Shown here one piece after another: positions 42,161 to 51,249 of a stretch of DNA of 51,249 bases; the first letter of the stretch is position 1; every line of letters starts with the position of its first letter. A program made the position numbers and the translations under genes. The notes under the pieces were generated by a model. That model saw only the letters and a program-made list of their open reading frames with translations. It did no database searches and was not told where the DNA came from. The DNA is from Streptomyces bobili (GTDB taxonomy: Bacteria; Actinomycetota; Actinomycetes; Streptomycetales; Streptomycetaceae), in contig NZ_MUBA01000043.1 in NCBI RefSeq assembly GCF_002154575.1, positions 1 to 51,249 on the forward strand, given 5' to 3'.

Positions 42161-42901
42161 TCAGGAGCTTTGACGCCTCGGCGGGGTGTGGATGTCGAAC
42201 ACGGAGCGGCGTTGCAGGCCCGCGTGGCAGGGGGCCTGGCCTGCAGAGATGAGTCCCAGATCGGTGAGCACCTGGCTGTGTGCGGATTCCACGCGGGCGT
42301 CTTCCAAAGTGAGCGGTTCGTGCCACACCGAATAGCGTCCGGTTCCGGTTCCGGTTCCGTCACGGCGGTCGTACCAGCCGAGTGCGGGATCAATCACTAT
42401 TCGGCTGATCTCATCGTCGGTGGCAAAGCCGAGGGGTGGTGGCATAGGCCGGCCCATGCCACGCAGCGTAACTTCGGCTGTTCCCCAACGGCCGTCAGCG
42501 TGCAGTCGCCAGGTGCGTGCCTTCTCTCCCTCCCAGGCTGCCTGGACGTCGACGGTTTCGTGATGCCAGGGCATTTTCCATGCCGCGGCCGGCAGGTGAG
42601 CCAGTCTGCTCGCCAGTGACGTCCCAAAGAACCAAACTCCGGTCTGCCCCTTATGCCGCACATAGGTGCGGTAGTTCACCTGCCCTGCCGAGAGTCTGAT
42701 CTGCCGGGCGAAGCGAAAGTGGAAAGGGTGGTCGCGAAAAGCCACCAGTGACACCAGTGTGACGCCCTCTCGTACGTCGGGTTCGAATCCGTCCGGGAGA
42801 TGGGCCGCGACGCGGTCCGGGTCCGCGGCCCAGCTCACCATCGCGAAATCGGCGAGGTCGGCCGATGCGTGATGCCAGCGGACCCTCGGTCGTTGTTCCA
42901 C
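42161..42901 (-). CDS. DUF2071 family protein
   Basis: 246 aa from GTG at 42901, preceded by GAAGAGGAA; the longer ORF adds an unrelated leader. Family blocks are DFAMVSWAADPDRVAAHLPD, GFEPDVREGVTLVSLVAFRD, NYRTYVRHKGQTGVWFFGTS and a late RYSVWHEPLTLEDARVESAH. DUF2071 (YqjF-like) proteins are related to acetoacetate-decarboxylase folds and have no settled function. The gene is complete and stands alone. Confidence 0.8.
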   Translation of the reverse strand: MEQRPRVRWHHASADLADFAMVSWAADPDRVAAHLPDGFEPDVREGVTLVSLVAFRDHPFHFRFARQIRLSAGQVNYRTYVRHKGQTGVWFFGTSLASRLAHLPAAAWKMPWHHETVDVQAAWEGEKARTWRLHADGRWGTAEVTLRGMGRPMPPPLGFATDDEISRIVIDPALGWYDRRDGTGTGTGRYSVWHEPLTLEDARVESAHSQVLTDLGLISAGQAPCHAGLQRRSVFDIHTPPRRQSS

Positions 42902-43096
42902 GGCTTCCTCTTCTCTCCCTTTGCGCTGGGTGCAAGACCGGTGCCCGGCCTGGGTTTGGTGCCGGGCGCTCGCAGGAACCGTCGGCAAGACCGGAACGGA
43001 GTTACTTCGCAAAGCTGTTTCACAGCCGTCTGACGTTCAGGGCCCCTGGCAGTGCGTCCGCGGTTACGGCGTCGGCCCGCAGGCCGGGTAGCGGCA

Positions 43097-46000
43097 TCAG
43101 CCGGGGCCGGAATGAGTCCTCAAGGTGTAGGACCTCTCGAGCAGCGTGATCGCAGAGTCCGCGTTACTGTCCAGGGCGGTGATCCGCTCCCGTAGTTCCT
43201 GGGCACTGCGGGACAGCGCCTGTTGTTCGGCGCTGGCGAGCGCGCGGGTCCAGTCCGTTCGGGCGGCGTCCCGGTCACCCATAGCCAGACGGGTGTCGCC
43301 CAGTCGCATCAGCGAGCCGATGGCGTTTCTGTGATCCCCTAGTCCTCTGAACTCCTCCATCGCCTGCCGGTAGGTAGCCAATGATTCTTCATATCGGCCC
43401 ATCAGGCGAAGGGTGTAGCCCAGAACCTCCATGCCTTGAGCTTCCTGCCAGGGTGCGTCCAGGCGCTGGAACAGAGCGATGGCCTCCTGGCTGTAGGCGA
43501 GACTCTTTTCGAGCTGGCGCAAGTGGGAGTGAAACCAGGCGAGTTCGACGAGGCACTCGGCCAACCACAGCTCTTCACCTATCGCCCGAGACAGCGCGAG
43601 TCCTCGCTCGGAGAACGTCACGGCTTCCTCGACCCGGCCGAACAGGTACAACGCACAGGCCTTCGCGTAGTGGGCGCGGGCTTGTTCGCCGACCGCGTCG
43701 AGTTCTTCGAAGAGAGTGGTGGCGCGTTGCATGTGGTCGAGGGCCTCGTCCTGATGGCCCAGGTAGCCGTGGATGCTGCCGATGTGTCTGAGGCAGCGGC
43801 CTTCTTCCAGGCGGTCGCCCCGGCGCCGCGCCACTTCCAGGGCGGGGGTCAGTGCGGTGATGGCCTCCGGCCAGAACTCCTGGCGGTTCAAATATTCCTT
43901 CAGTGACCAGGAAAGCCCGGTGATGTGCTGTTCCAGGCCTTCCTGGACGGCGGTACGCAACATGACGCTCAGCACCCCCCGTTCGGCAGCCAGCCATCGG
44001 TCCGCCTGTTCAATGGTGGTCAGGCCTTCCGCAATGACGCCCGGGTTCGGCAGGCCGAGGTCGAGTTCGGGCATCGAGTTCTGTTTGAAGAGTCGGTTGG
44101 CTGTGTAGGCGGTGAACATGTAGTGGTCCAGGACGCGGACGGTAGCGCGGTGGCGTTCACCGGTGTCGTCGTGGGTGTGGGTGAGTTCGGTGGCGTAGCC
44201 GCGCAGCAGGTCGTGGAGGATGAAACGGCCGGGCAGTGGCTGCTCGACGAGACAGCACCGGGTCAGGGCGGCGAGTGTCCGGCGTGTTTCGGCGGGCGAG
44301 AGCCCCGCGAGGCTCGCGGCCGCCGGGGCGCTGATGTCGGGCCCGGGATGAAGGGCAAGGAGGCGGAAGAGACGTGCGGCGGGCCTGTCCAGGGACTGGT
44401 AGGACCAGGAGAACACCGTGCGGACGTCGGTCGTGGTGTCGAAGCCGGTCAGTGCGTCCAGGCCGTCGTGGGCGCGCAGGTCGTCGGCGATGGCCTGCAG
44501 GGGGAAGGTGGGGTCGAGTTCGGCTCGGGCGGCGACCACAGCGAGTGCCAGGGGCAGGCGTCCGCACAGGCCGATGATCTCGTCCGCGGCGGCGGGCTCG
44601 GCGGCCAGGCGCTCCGCCCCCAGCCTCCGCGCCAGCGTTTCGTAGGCCTCGGCCTGTGAGGGCAACGGAAGGGGCAACGGCCTGGCTCCGTCGGCCGCGA
44701 TGAGACCGGGGAGCTGGTTACGGCTGGTGATTAGGGTGAGGCAGCCGCCTCCGGCGGGCAGCAGGGGACGAACCTGTTCCTCGTCGCGGGCGTTGTCCAG
44801 GACCAGGAGCACCCGCCGGCCGGCCAGGAGACTGCGGAACAGGGTGCTGCGGCCGGCGGTGTCCTCGGGAATGCGCTGCGCGGAAACACCGAGAGCGGTG
44901 AGAAATCCGTGCAGGGCATGACCCGCTTCCACAGCAGGGCTGTGGGGGTGGAACCCGCACAGGTTGACGAAGAGCTGCCCGTCAGGAAACAAAGAGGCAA
45001 TCTTGTGGGCGTGGTGAACGGCGAAGGTCGTCTTACCGACACCTGGAGCACCACCGATGACGACGACAGGAGCAACACCACACTGCCCAGGACGGCCAGG
45101 CGCTCCACCCGCAGCAGACAGCCACGCGCTCTCAGTGGCCCGCCCCGCAAACACCGGCAGAGCCGACGGAAGTTGCGCCGGACGCCGCAGGGACGGTGGC
45201 TCGGTTCCCTCACCAGCCGAGGCCGGGTCGCTGCTGGCGCCCGGCGGGTTCGCTGCGTCGGCGGGCGCGCCTGCGGTGCCGCCGGGTGGCGAGACGTTGA
45301 CAGGCGCAGTCCTCGTCGCCCCTTCCTGCGCCTCGGAGGCCGGCCGGATCGGAGCGCGGCCGTGCCCGGCGTCCCCGCCACGAACAGACGCGTGGTCAGG
45401 CCGCTGCACCCCGTCGTCTGGACGTAGTGGGGGCAGGTCATGGTGGAGGATGCCGTGATGCAGGGCGCACAGCGAAGGGCCGGGTTCGAGGCCGAGCTCG
45501 TCGGCGAGATGCCGGCGCAAGTCCGTGTAGCGCTGCAGCGCCTCCGGGTGCCGGCCGGCCAGGTACAGGGCGCGCAACAGCAAGGCCCAGCCCGTTTCCC
45601 GTAGAGGATGCTGTGCGGTCAGTTCCTGCGCCGCATCCACAGCCTCGGTAAACCGCCCCTCCAGGAGCAGGGCGGTGGTACGGATCTCCCGCGCGGTCTG
45701 CCGCAACTCCTCCAAGCGTGCGACCTCGTGGGCGGCGAACAGGTAGTGCGCTGCATCGGCGAGCGCGGCACCGCGCCACATGTGCAGGGCCCGATCGACA
45801 TCCTCAACAACGTGCCCAGACTGACCCCGACCGAGCAACCGGTGCGCTTCGGCTACAGCGCGCTCAAAACGCACAGTGTCCCGACACTCCGGTGCAACAC
45901 GCAGGGCATAACCCAAAGGTTCCGTGACCAGCACCTCGAAAGCCCGCTGCTCGCGCAGATACCGGGGCTCCAAAACCGCACGCACCTTGCTGACATGGGC

Positions 46001-46228
46001 GTGCAGAGAGGGCATAGCCCCACCCGGCGCATGTCCCGCCCGCTGCGGCCACAACTCCTCACACAACGTCTCAGGAGCAACCGCACGGCCGCTGGCAAGC
46101 AACAACCGAATCAGCAACAGCCGCTGCTTGCGTCTCCCCGCATCCAGCACCACTCCCGCCCGCCGCACCACCAGCGGCCCCAACAGCCCGAAATCAAGCC
46201 CCTGCCCCACAGCCCTCACCGTATCCAC
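43097..46228 (-). CDS. AfsR/SARP-family transcriptional regulator with NB-ARC and TPR domains
   Basis: 1043 aa from GTG at 46228; GTGs at 46219 and 46210 are alternative starts. Domains in order: OmpR-type winged helix (residues 1-100, FGLLGPLVVRRAGVVLDAG, KQRLLLIRLLLASGRAV); bacterial transcriptional activation domain (100-250, LWPQRAGHAPGG to YTDLRRHLADELGLEPG); a Ser/Pro/Ala linker (260-345); NB-ARC ATPase with Walker A GGAPGVGKTTF (about 390-399) and Walker B RRVLLVLDNARD (about 470); and at least five TPR-like repeats (740-1010). Such proteins bind direct repeats near -35 elements and activate secondary-metabolite genes, gated by ATP. The target cannot be told from the sequence. Confidence 0.9.
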   Translation of the reverse strand: MDTVRAVGQGLDFGLLGPLVVRRAGVVLDAGRRKQRLLLIRLLLASGRAVAPETLCEELWPQRAGHAPGGAMPSLHAHVSKVRAVLEPRYLREQRAFEVLVTEPLGYALRVAPECRDTVRFERAVAEAHRLLGRGQSGHVVEDVDRALHMWRGAALADAAHYLFAAHEVARLEELRQTAREIRTTALLLEGRFTEAVDAAQELTAQHPLRETGWALLLRALYLAGRHPEALQRYTDLRRHLADELGLEPGPSLCALHHGILHHDLPPLRPDDGVQRPDHASVRGGDAGHGRAPIRPASEAQEGATRTAPVNVSPPGGTAGAPADAANPPGASSDPASAGEGTEPPSLRRPAQLPSALPVFAGRATESAWLSAAGGAPGRPGQCGVAPVVVIGGAPGVGKTTFAVHHAHKIASLFPDGQLFVNLCGFHPHSPAVEAGHALHGFLTALGVSAQRIPEDTAGRSTLFRSLLAGRRVLLVLDNARDEEQVRPLLPAGGGCLTLITSRNQLPGLIAADGARPLPLPLPSQAEAYETLARRLGAERLAAEPAAADEIIGLCGRLPLALAVVAARAELDPTFPLQAIADDLRAHDGLDALTGFDTTTDVRTVFSWSYQSLDRPAARLFRLLALHPGPDISAPAAASLAGLSPAETRRTLAALTRCCLVEQPLPGRFILHDLLRGYATELTHTHDDTGERHRATVRVLDHYMFTAYTANRLFKQNSMPELDLGLPNPGVIAEGLTTIEQADRWLAAERGVLSVMLRTAVQEGLEQHITGLSWSLKEYLNRQEFWPEAITALTPALEVARRRGDRLEEGRCLRHIGSIHGYLGHQDEALDHMQRATTLFEELDAVGEQARAHYAKACALYLFGRVEEAVTFSERGLALSRAIGEELWLAECLVELAWFHSHLRQLEKSLAYSQEAIALFQRLDAPWQEAQGMEVLGYTLRLMGRYEESLATYRQAMEEFRGLGDHRNAIGSLMRLGDTRLAMGDRDAARTDWTRALASAEQQALSRSAQELRERITALDSNADSAITLLERSYTLRTHSGPG

Positions 46229-47033
46229 CCCGCACCCCGATCAACTACGTTATACGCACACACATAACCGATGGCATGCGAGTTGCGCACTCCCGCCCCC
46301 AGGCAGCCGGTCCCCCGTGCACCGCCGGAAGCGCCATGGGCGTGGTGAGCGTCGACCGGACACCCGAGTGACCGTAACAAGCCCTGTCGCGGCGGCCCTG
46401 TTCGCCCGAGGCGGGCAGCGACGCCCGCGATGGGAGCGATCGGGCCCCTCCGTATGCCAGGTAGGACGTCAGCCGCTGCAAGCGTTTCACCCGCCGAACA
46501 CCACCCCTACGGGCAGCCGTTCCTCGTTCGCCGACCGGGTGGCCTGGGAGGAGCTCTCCCTGATCAACCGCTGTGATGGCTCCCACGCGCCCCATCTCCT
46601 TGGCTCAGGCACTGGGGTCGGCCCAGTGCTCACGTGGCGACCACGTCGCACGAGAGCGTCGAACCTCCTCCGGCAACCGGGCTTCCCGGCTCCCGGCTTC
46701 CGGGCTTCCGGGCTTCCGGGCTTCCGGGCTTCCGGGCTTCCGGGCTTCCGGGCTTCCGGGACATGCCTATCGCCTAGCAGCTGTACCGATCCGGCACATA
46801 CCGTCTAGACATCCGAGCTGGCTCGCTCCGTCCAACCAGCTTGGGCGTGCGCCGCCGTGAGCGCGTTTGCATCCTGTCCCCCTACCGGCCTACGGCGTCT
46901 GCTGCCTCGCTGGACCCTTGCTTCGGATCCGGCAGCGCTCCTCATTCGACTGCGCATGGCAGAGACTCCTGTACTGCATCGTCGCTGCGCGGCTGCCCAG
47001 GCACTTCTTGAGGTACCCGGCTGCAGTGTCGGA
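46229..47033. other. Intergenic region with tandem repeat
   Basis: No gene is supported in these 800 bases. The area holds the promoter side of the SARP gene and the 8-bp tandem array described separately. Confidence 0.45.
46697..46760. repeat. Eight perfect copies of CTTCCGGG
   Basis: Exactly 64 bp are made of eight uninterrupted 8-bp units, with degenerate copies just before (CTTCCCGG, CTCCCGG). It is intergenic. An 8-bp unit shifts frame, so it is not a coding repeat. Perfect copies imply recent slippage and variable copy number between strains. Confidence 0.95.
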
Positions 47034-47483
47034 TCAGTGGTTGACGTCGAAAGTGGCGGCGCGGGGCAGGTACACCGTGCCCCCGTCGTTGGCAGTCGCC
47101 AGCGCCGAGACGTGCCAAGCACCCTGGTCCAGCTCAGTTGCCTCCTTCTTCGTCACCTTCAGCGTGTAGGTGCAGCGGGAGAAGCCATCGGTGGCTTCGC
47201 GGCACATGGCACTGTCCACGTGCCGCAGCTCCGTCTCGGTCGGGTCGAGTCTCGAACTCGCGGGCCATGCAACGACCTTGAGGCCCCGGACGCCCGATTC
47301 GTCACGCACCTCCGCAGTGAACGTCATCGAGCCGGCGTTGCCGCCGACCGGCGCGACGTACCGGGCCGAGCCGTTCTCCAGGGTCATCTCCGTGGCGGTT
47401 GAGGCCATGGCGAGGCCACCAGCGACCACTCCACCGATGACAGCAACACCGACGAGCGACGAGACGAGAACACGCTTTGACAT
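47034..47483 (-). CDS. Secreted DUF5707 protein
   Basis: 149 aa from ATG at 47483 with AAGGAA upstream; the longer frame adds no family sequence. Signal peptide: MSKRVLVSSLVGVAVIGGVV to about residue 28. The mature part matches the DUF5707 pattern: LENGSARYVAPVGGNAGSMT, SGVRGLKVVAWPASSRLDPT, CREATDGFSRCTYTLKVTKK, and a final WHVSALATANDGGTVYLPRA. Two Cys probably form a disulfide. It looks like a single Ig-like domain. These proteins are common in Streptomyces with no known role. Confidence 0.85.
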   Translation of the reverse strand: MSKRVLVSSLVGVAVIGGVVAGGLAMASTATEMTLENGSARYVAPVGGNAGSMTFTAEVRDESGVRGLKVVAWPASSRLDPTETELRHVDSAMCREATDGFSRCTYTLKVTKKEATELDQGAWHVSALATANDGGTVYLPRAATFDVNH

Positions 47484-48264
47484 GGCAGATTCCTTCGGAC
47501 TGGTGTGGAAACAGGCATGGTCCGCCTGCTGACCGGAGCAGGGAGGGCGAAGCACGGCACAGAGGGGAAAGGGCACTGGTTGAGCAGTTGGTGTGTCCCC
47601 TTCCCGATGTGTACGAGACTATGGCCCGGGGCATAGCGCGTTCCTCGGGCGGCTGGATGATTACCGCGTCTAACCAGAGGTGGAGAACACCTGCGCGCTG
47701 TCCCCCGCGGGCACCGGCGTCTGTGCAACCCAGGTGAGAGAACGAAAGCCGCCTCCAGCCGGATCTGGGACGCTCACCAGCGGCGATGGCTTTGACACCA
47801 AGCGGCGAGCGGCTGATTCCGGTGCTCCTGTCCTGCGTCCGGCCCGGTGATGTGACCAAAGACGGTGAACGCGACCTCCGCTCGCATCCCCCCTTCTTCT
47901 GGCCGCTGGTACCGCCTCCACGCTGTGCCGTCGGCGGTGACTTCGCCTCTGTTCGACTCGCATTCCGTACCGCCTGTGCTCGTGCAGGATCACGATGCGT
48001 TGTGTCGACAACTCGCACGAGAACCGGTCACCCAGCAGCCTCCGCGAGCGACCTCGCCGGACGACCTCGGAGAACGCATCCGACAAACGTCCCCTCCAGT
48101 CGAACCCAGGCACCAGGCGGACCAAATGACATAGATGATCACTGTGGGTAACCCGCGCAAACAGGCCCCCTGAAGGAACTCCGGTGAGCTGCGGAAAGAC
48201 GTGAACCAAGATGAGGGCTACTCCGTTGAGTGGCTATACGAACCTCGTCCACAGTGAGGAAAAT
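47484..48264. other. Intergenic region with possible decayed coding
   Basis: On the minus strand, LVPGFDWRGRLSDAFSEVV, LLGDRFSCELSTQRIVILHE and VSVPDPAGGGFRSLTWVAQT (47670-48150) have some coding flavour but lack a clear start or family. I treat it as a probable remnant. Confidence 0.3.
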
Positions 48265-49413
48265 ATGGTGATCGTCGAAGGAAGCAGCACTGCTCGGTTC
48301 GAACCCGTCCGAGCGGCGCTGTCAGCACACCTCGAGTCCGGCGAGGAGTTGGGGGCGTCCATCGCCGTCGATGTCGACGGCGTCCTGGAAGTCGACATAT
48401 GGGGTGGGCACGGTGACGCAGCGCGGACCGTTCCGTGGCACAAGGACACGTTGGTAGGCCTGTGGTCTACCACCAAGACCCTCAGCAGCCTCGCGGCACT
48501 TATTCTCGCCGACCGAGGAGCCCTGGACCTCTACCGCCCGGTCGCGGAGTACTGGCCCGAATTCGCCGCCCAAGGCAAGCAGCACATCGAGGTGCGCCAC
48601 GTCCTGGCACACACCTCAGGGCTCTCTGGTTGGCAACAGCCCTTCAGCATGGATGACCTGTACGACTGGCCGACGGCAAGCTCTCGGCTGGCCGGGCAGG
48701 CGCCCTGGTGGGAGCCCGGGAGCGCCTCGGGTTATCACATGCAGACCCAGGGGCAGTTGGTGGGAGAGCTCGTCCGGCGGGTCAGTGGACGTACCCTGAC
48801 CGACTTTGTCGACACCGAGATCGCCAAGCCGTTGGAGGCCGACGTCCAGATCGGTGCACGGGAAGCCGACTGGCCGCGTATCGCCGAGTTGGTACCGCCG
48901 TCGCAGCTTCCTCAAGGATTCGCCGATCTTGATCCCGAGAGAATTTTCACCAAGACGCTACTGGGCAGCCCCGCCCGGGACGAGCACGTCGACACCCCGC
49001 AGTGGCGTCGCGCCGAACTCGGAGCCGTAAACGGATACGGCAATGCACGAGGCCTGGCCCGTGCCCTCTCCGTGATCTCACGACGCGGCAAGGTGAACGG
49101 CCTCCGGCTCCTCTCTTCGGACACGGTGGACAAAATCTTCGACGTACAGGCCGATGGAGTCGACCTGTTCCTCGGCATCCCCGTGCGCTGGGGCGTCGGC
49201 TATGCGCTCGCCGACCCTAGGACGATGCCGCACATGCCCACCGGAACAGTCTGCTTCTGGGTTGGTCGCGGCGGCTCGATCGTCATGATGGACCTCGACC
49301 GGCGCATCACGTTCGCATACACGATGAACCGGCTGGGCGACGGCATCCTAGGCTCGGAGCGCACCCACAGCTACATCAAGCATGTCTATGAAGCCCTGGG
49401 CTCGTCGAACTGA
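48265..49413 (+). CDS. Class-C beta-lactamase-fold serine hydrolase (EstB/PBP4*-like)
   Basis: 382 aa from ATG at 48265, chosen for the TGAGGA site five bases upstream. Catalytic motif S-x-x-K is S68-T-T-K71 in GLWSTTKTLSSLA. The Tyr motif is Tyr157 in SGYHMQTQG. The third motif is GRGGS near residue 350, replacing the usual H/K-T-G. HVLAHTSGLSGW is a family block. No signal peptide, so the protein is probably cytoplasmic, acting as an esterase or peptidase rather than as a secreted beta-lactamase. It is complete and stands alone. Confidence 0.85.
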   Translation: MVIVEGSSTARFEPVRAALSAHLESGEELGASIAVDVDGVLEVDIWGGHGDAARTVPWHKDTLVGLWSTTKTLSSLAALILADRGALDLYRPVAEYWPEFAAQGKQHIEVRHVLAHTSGLSGWQQPFSMDDLYDWPTASSRLAGQAPWWEPGSASGYHMQTQGQLVGELVRRVSGRTLTDFVDTEIAKPLEADVQIGAREADWPRIAELVPPSQLPQGFADLDPERIFTKTLLGSPARDEHVDTPQWRRAELGAVNGYGNARGLARALSVISRRGKVNGLRLLSSDTVDKIFDVQADGVDLFLGIPVRWGVGYALADPRTMPHMPTGTVCFWVGRGGSIVMMDLDRRITFAYTMNRLGDGILGSERTHSYIKHVYEALGSSN

Positions 49414-49916
49414 AGCCAACCCACTCCGCCAGCAGGAGCGCACCTTCCGCCCGGGCACCAGCGGAGGAGAAACCCAGGTTCTGCAGGGAGACTTCAACCA
49501 GATCCCCTGCGACACCACTGTTGGCCGCGCTGAGGGCGACGTACTTCCGGACCCCGAGCCGGATCGGCGCACGGTAGGCCTACTGCATGTCTTATCCCGC
49601 CCGCCCCCGCTCCTTGACCGCGAGTCTGAACGGCGTCTGGCAGCTACACGTCACGCCGAGGAGAGCGCCGGCGACCTCGCGGCGTCCGCCGGCATTCAGC
49701 GGCAGGCAGCTGCTGACGCGGGTCGAGTGAACCGGCGTACCAGAACGCACGTTGTGGTCTATCGAGGGAGCCTTTGATGCCGGGGCACGCAACCTGGTGC
49801 AACACACCCGGCCGATCCGAGGACTCCGAAGGCGGGAGCCCTCACCGTTTCCGTCTCCGCCGGATTCGCGACCGCGACACCCGGCCCGTCCAACCACCAA
49901 TTCTTTCAGGGGCGTG
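49414..49916. other. Intergenic region, no gene seen
   Basis: No ORF here shows a coding signature. It should hold the terminator of the hydrolase gene and the promoter of the esterase gene. Confidence 0.4.
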
Positions 49917-50801
49917 ATGACGCAGAACTCAAGGCGGCTGTCCGGCATGTGCCGGGCAGCCGCGGTGACCGCCGTGACAGGAGCGAGTCTCTTCTCGCTC
50001 GCGGCGCCGACCCAGGCGGCCGCTGACGGCCCGAACTTCGTGGCCATGGGGGATTCATACGCCTCGGGAGCCGGTCTGCGGGTGGTGAAGGACGCCGAGT
50101 GCGACCGCACCACGAGCAGCTACCCCTCCATCGTCGCTGGTACGTCCGCGGGCGAGAGCCTGGCGTTCAAGGACGTCACGTGCAGTGGCGCCACGACGCG
50201 CAGCATCTGGAACGCCCAGGGGTCCAAGCCGCCGCAGATCAACGCGCTGACTCCGAACACCAAGCTGGTCACCCTGACCATCGGAGGCAACGACCTCGGC
50301 TTCACCAGCGTGCTCACCACCTGCGCGCTGGTGAAGTCCTCGGATCCGAACGGCAGCCCGTGCAAGAAGTACTTCACCACCGGCAAGGACGTGCTCGGTG
50401 AGCGCATCAACACGATGGAGGGCCGCGTCCGCGATGTGATCACCGACATCAGGCGGCGCAGCCCAGACGCGAAGATCGTCGTGGTCGGATACCCCGCCCT
50501 CTTCCCCGACAACGGCGTGGGATGCGCCGAAGTTCCTTTCGCCCGACAGGACTTCGCCTTCCTGCGGGACACGACATTGAAGCTCAACCGCGCCCTGGCC
50601 CGTAGGGCCGCCGGCGGCGGCACCGGTGTCTCTTACGCGGACACCTACAAAGCCACCATCGGGTACGACATGTGCCAGCCTCGCCAGCGGCGCTACATCG
50701 AGTCCCTGACTCCGGGCGAGGCCTCCATGGCAGCCCATCCCAACAGTGCCGGCCAGTTGTTCATGGCGGTCGCGACCTTGGACCAGATCCGCAAGCCGTA
50801 G
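49917..50801 (+). CDS. Secreted SGNH/GDSL esterase-lipase
   Basis: 294 aa from ATG at 49917 with CAGGGGCG upstream. Signal peptide to about residue 36 (AAPTQAAA). Block I is GDSYASG (residues 45-51) with the nucleophilic Ser47. Block III is GGND (123-126), whose Asn contributes to the oxyanion hole. Block V is AAHPN near residue 277 with the catalytic His. Six cysteines, spaced as in Streptomyces lipases with three disulfides (AECDRTTSS, DVTCSGATT, TTCALVKSSDPNGSPCKKYF, GCAEVP, DMCQPRQR). It probably hydrolyses lipid or other ester substrates outside the cell. Confidence 0.9.
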   Translation: MTQNSRRLSGMCRAAAVTAVTGASLFSLAAPTQAAADGPNFVAMGDSYASGAGLRVVKDAECDRTTSSYPSIVAGTSAGESLAFKDVTCSGATTRSIWNAQGSKPPQINALTPNTKLVTLTIGGNDLGFTSVLTTCALVKSSDPNGSPCKKYFTTGKDVLGERINTMEGRVRDVITDIRRRSPDAKIVVVGYPALFPDNGVGCAEVPFARQDFAFLRDTTLKLNRALARRAAGGGTGVSYADTYKATIGYDMCQPRQRRYIESLTPGEASMAAHPNSAGQLFMAVATLDQIRKP

Positions 50802-50817
50802 GCAGTGCGGCGATGCG

Positions 50818-50849
50818 GGGCGGCCCGTGCCATTCGGCACGGGCCGCCC
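50818..50849. terminator. Hairpin terminator after the esterase gene
   Basis: GGGCGGCCCGTGCC, a 4-nt loop ATTC, then GGCACGGGCCGCCC: 14-bp perfect stem starting 17 bases after the stop codon. Confidence 0.85.
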
Positions 50850-50993
50850 TTGCCTTGCTCTCAGCCCTTCAGACGTACTTCATGGGCCACAGCATCGCCG
50901 CCTCTGCCAAGGCCCCCTCAGCAAGGGACTGTCCAATCAAAGCCCTGTCTCTTCCGATGGCTACGGAGCGTGCTGCTATCCGAGGAGGATGCG

Positions 50994-51249
50994 GTGCCGA
51001 AACGGGTGCTGACGCCCTCGGTGGGGTCGTTGCTGCAGGGAAGCGCGACCCCGGAGAACACGGCTTCGACGTCCCGGCCAAGACCCATGACTGAGGGTGA
51101 GTGCGGTGTTCTCACCCTCATCTCCGCAGGACTCTCCTCCACAGAAATCGCCCAGCACCTCGGCATCACCGTCGACACAGTGTCCCCACATCAATGCGCC
51201 GCTCCGCAAGCTCGAACTACACGACCGGGTCCATAGGACGATCCTCGCC
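50994..51249 (+). pseudogene. LuxR-type HTH gene, frameshifted, running off the window
   Basis: A GTG at 50994 follows CGAGGAGGAT. The frame leads to MTEGECGVLTLISAGLSSTE and IAQHLGITVDTVSPH, the LuxR/NarL DNA-binding helix-turn-helix. The expected continuation HINAPLRKLELHDRVHRTIL is present one base out of frame to the window end. A one-base indel near 51192 therefore breaks it, or is a sequence error. The N-terminal sensor domain is missing or very short. Confidence 0.6.

Noticed and set aside
46681..46760. Coding repeat (GFRASGLP units in plus-strand frames)
   Set aside because: An 8-bp unit reads through all three frames, and there is no supported gene around it.

Overview
The window looks like a high-GC actinobacterial chromosome, most likely Streptomyces or a close relative. 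Nearly every gene has strong GC bias at third codon positions. GTG starts are common. The recognisable genes are typical of that group: an AfsR/SARP regulator with NB-ARC and TPR domains, DUF5707 and TIGR04222-like proteins, secreted SGNH esterases, and Streptomyces-type IS21, IS5 and NF041680 transposase remnants. No tRNA, rRNA or core housekeeping gene was seen. This is an accessory region.

Layout. 1-5.4 kb: a membrane protein, interrupted hypothetical fragments, a transposase tail, a small secreted protein, a coiled-coil-type hypothetical, and a short degenerate CRISPR array without cas genes. 5.6-23.3 kb: the most distinctive part, a locus of unrecognised proteins read outward from a 79-bp divergent promoter region at about 15.5 kb. 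Five of them (669-774 aa) are paralogues. Each has a common N-terminal domain opening with a D-[HDE]-x-x-P-x-x-[FW]-[WY]-like signature, then a shared '[DN]-x-[PD]-x-F' junction, then three or four beta-rich modules of about 90 aa. A shorter relative, a larger diverged partner, a 317-aa enzyme faintly like ABBA-type prenyltransferases and a secreted ricin-type lectin complete the two arms. 23.3-27.9 kb: lodB-lodA, an overlapping pair for a cysteine-tryptophylquinone (CTQ) oxidase and its flavoprotein maturase. Here the LodA protein carries an extra C-terminal half resembling a heme-oxygenase-like diiron domain.

28-40 kb: cell-wall lysins and secreted or surface proteins. An intact two-gene cassette (peptidoglycan-binding plus lysozyme-like, then peptidoglycan-binding plus M23) has a decayed relative about 10 kb away, followed by an amidase. 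Between them lie a frameshifted IS21 istA, a secreted protein with seven 27-residue repeats convergent with a five-helix membrane protein, and a DUF2235 hydrolase. 36.9-39 kb and 41-42 kb are decay zones of frameshifted ORFs and transposase scraps. 42-51 kb: a DUF2071 protein, a large SARP regulator, a DUF5707 secreted protein, a class-C beta-lactamase-fold serine hydrolase, an SGNH esterase, and a frameshifted LuxR-type helix-turn-helix gene running off the right edge.

How the genes may work together (inference): the co-directional, tightly spaced arms around 15.5 kb suggest co-produced large beta-rich proteins that could assemble with one another. LodA/LodB could supply an amine- or amino-acid-oxidising activity. 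No link between the two has been shown; it rests on adjacency only.
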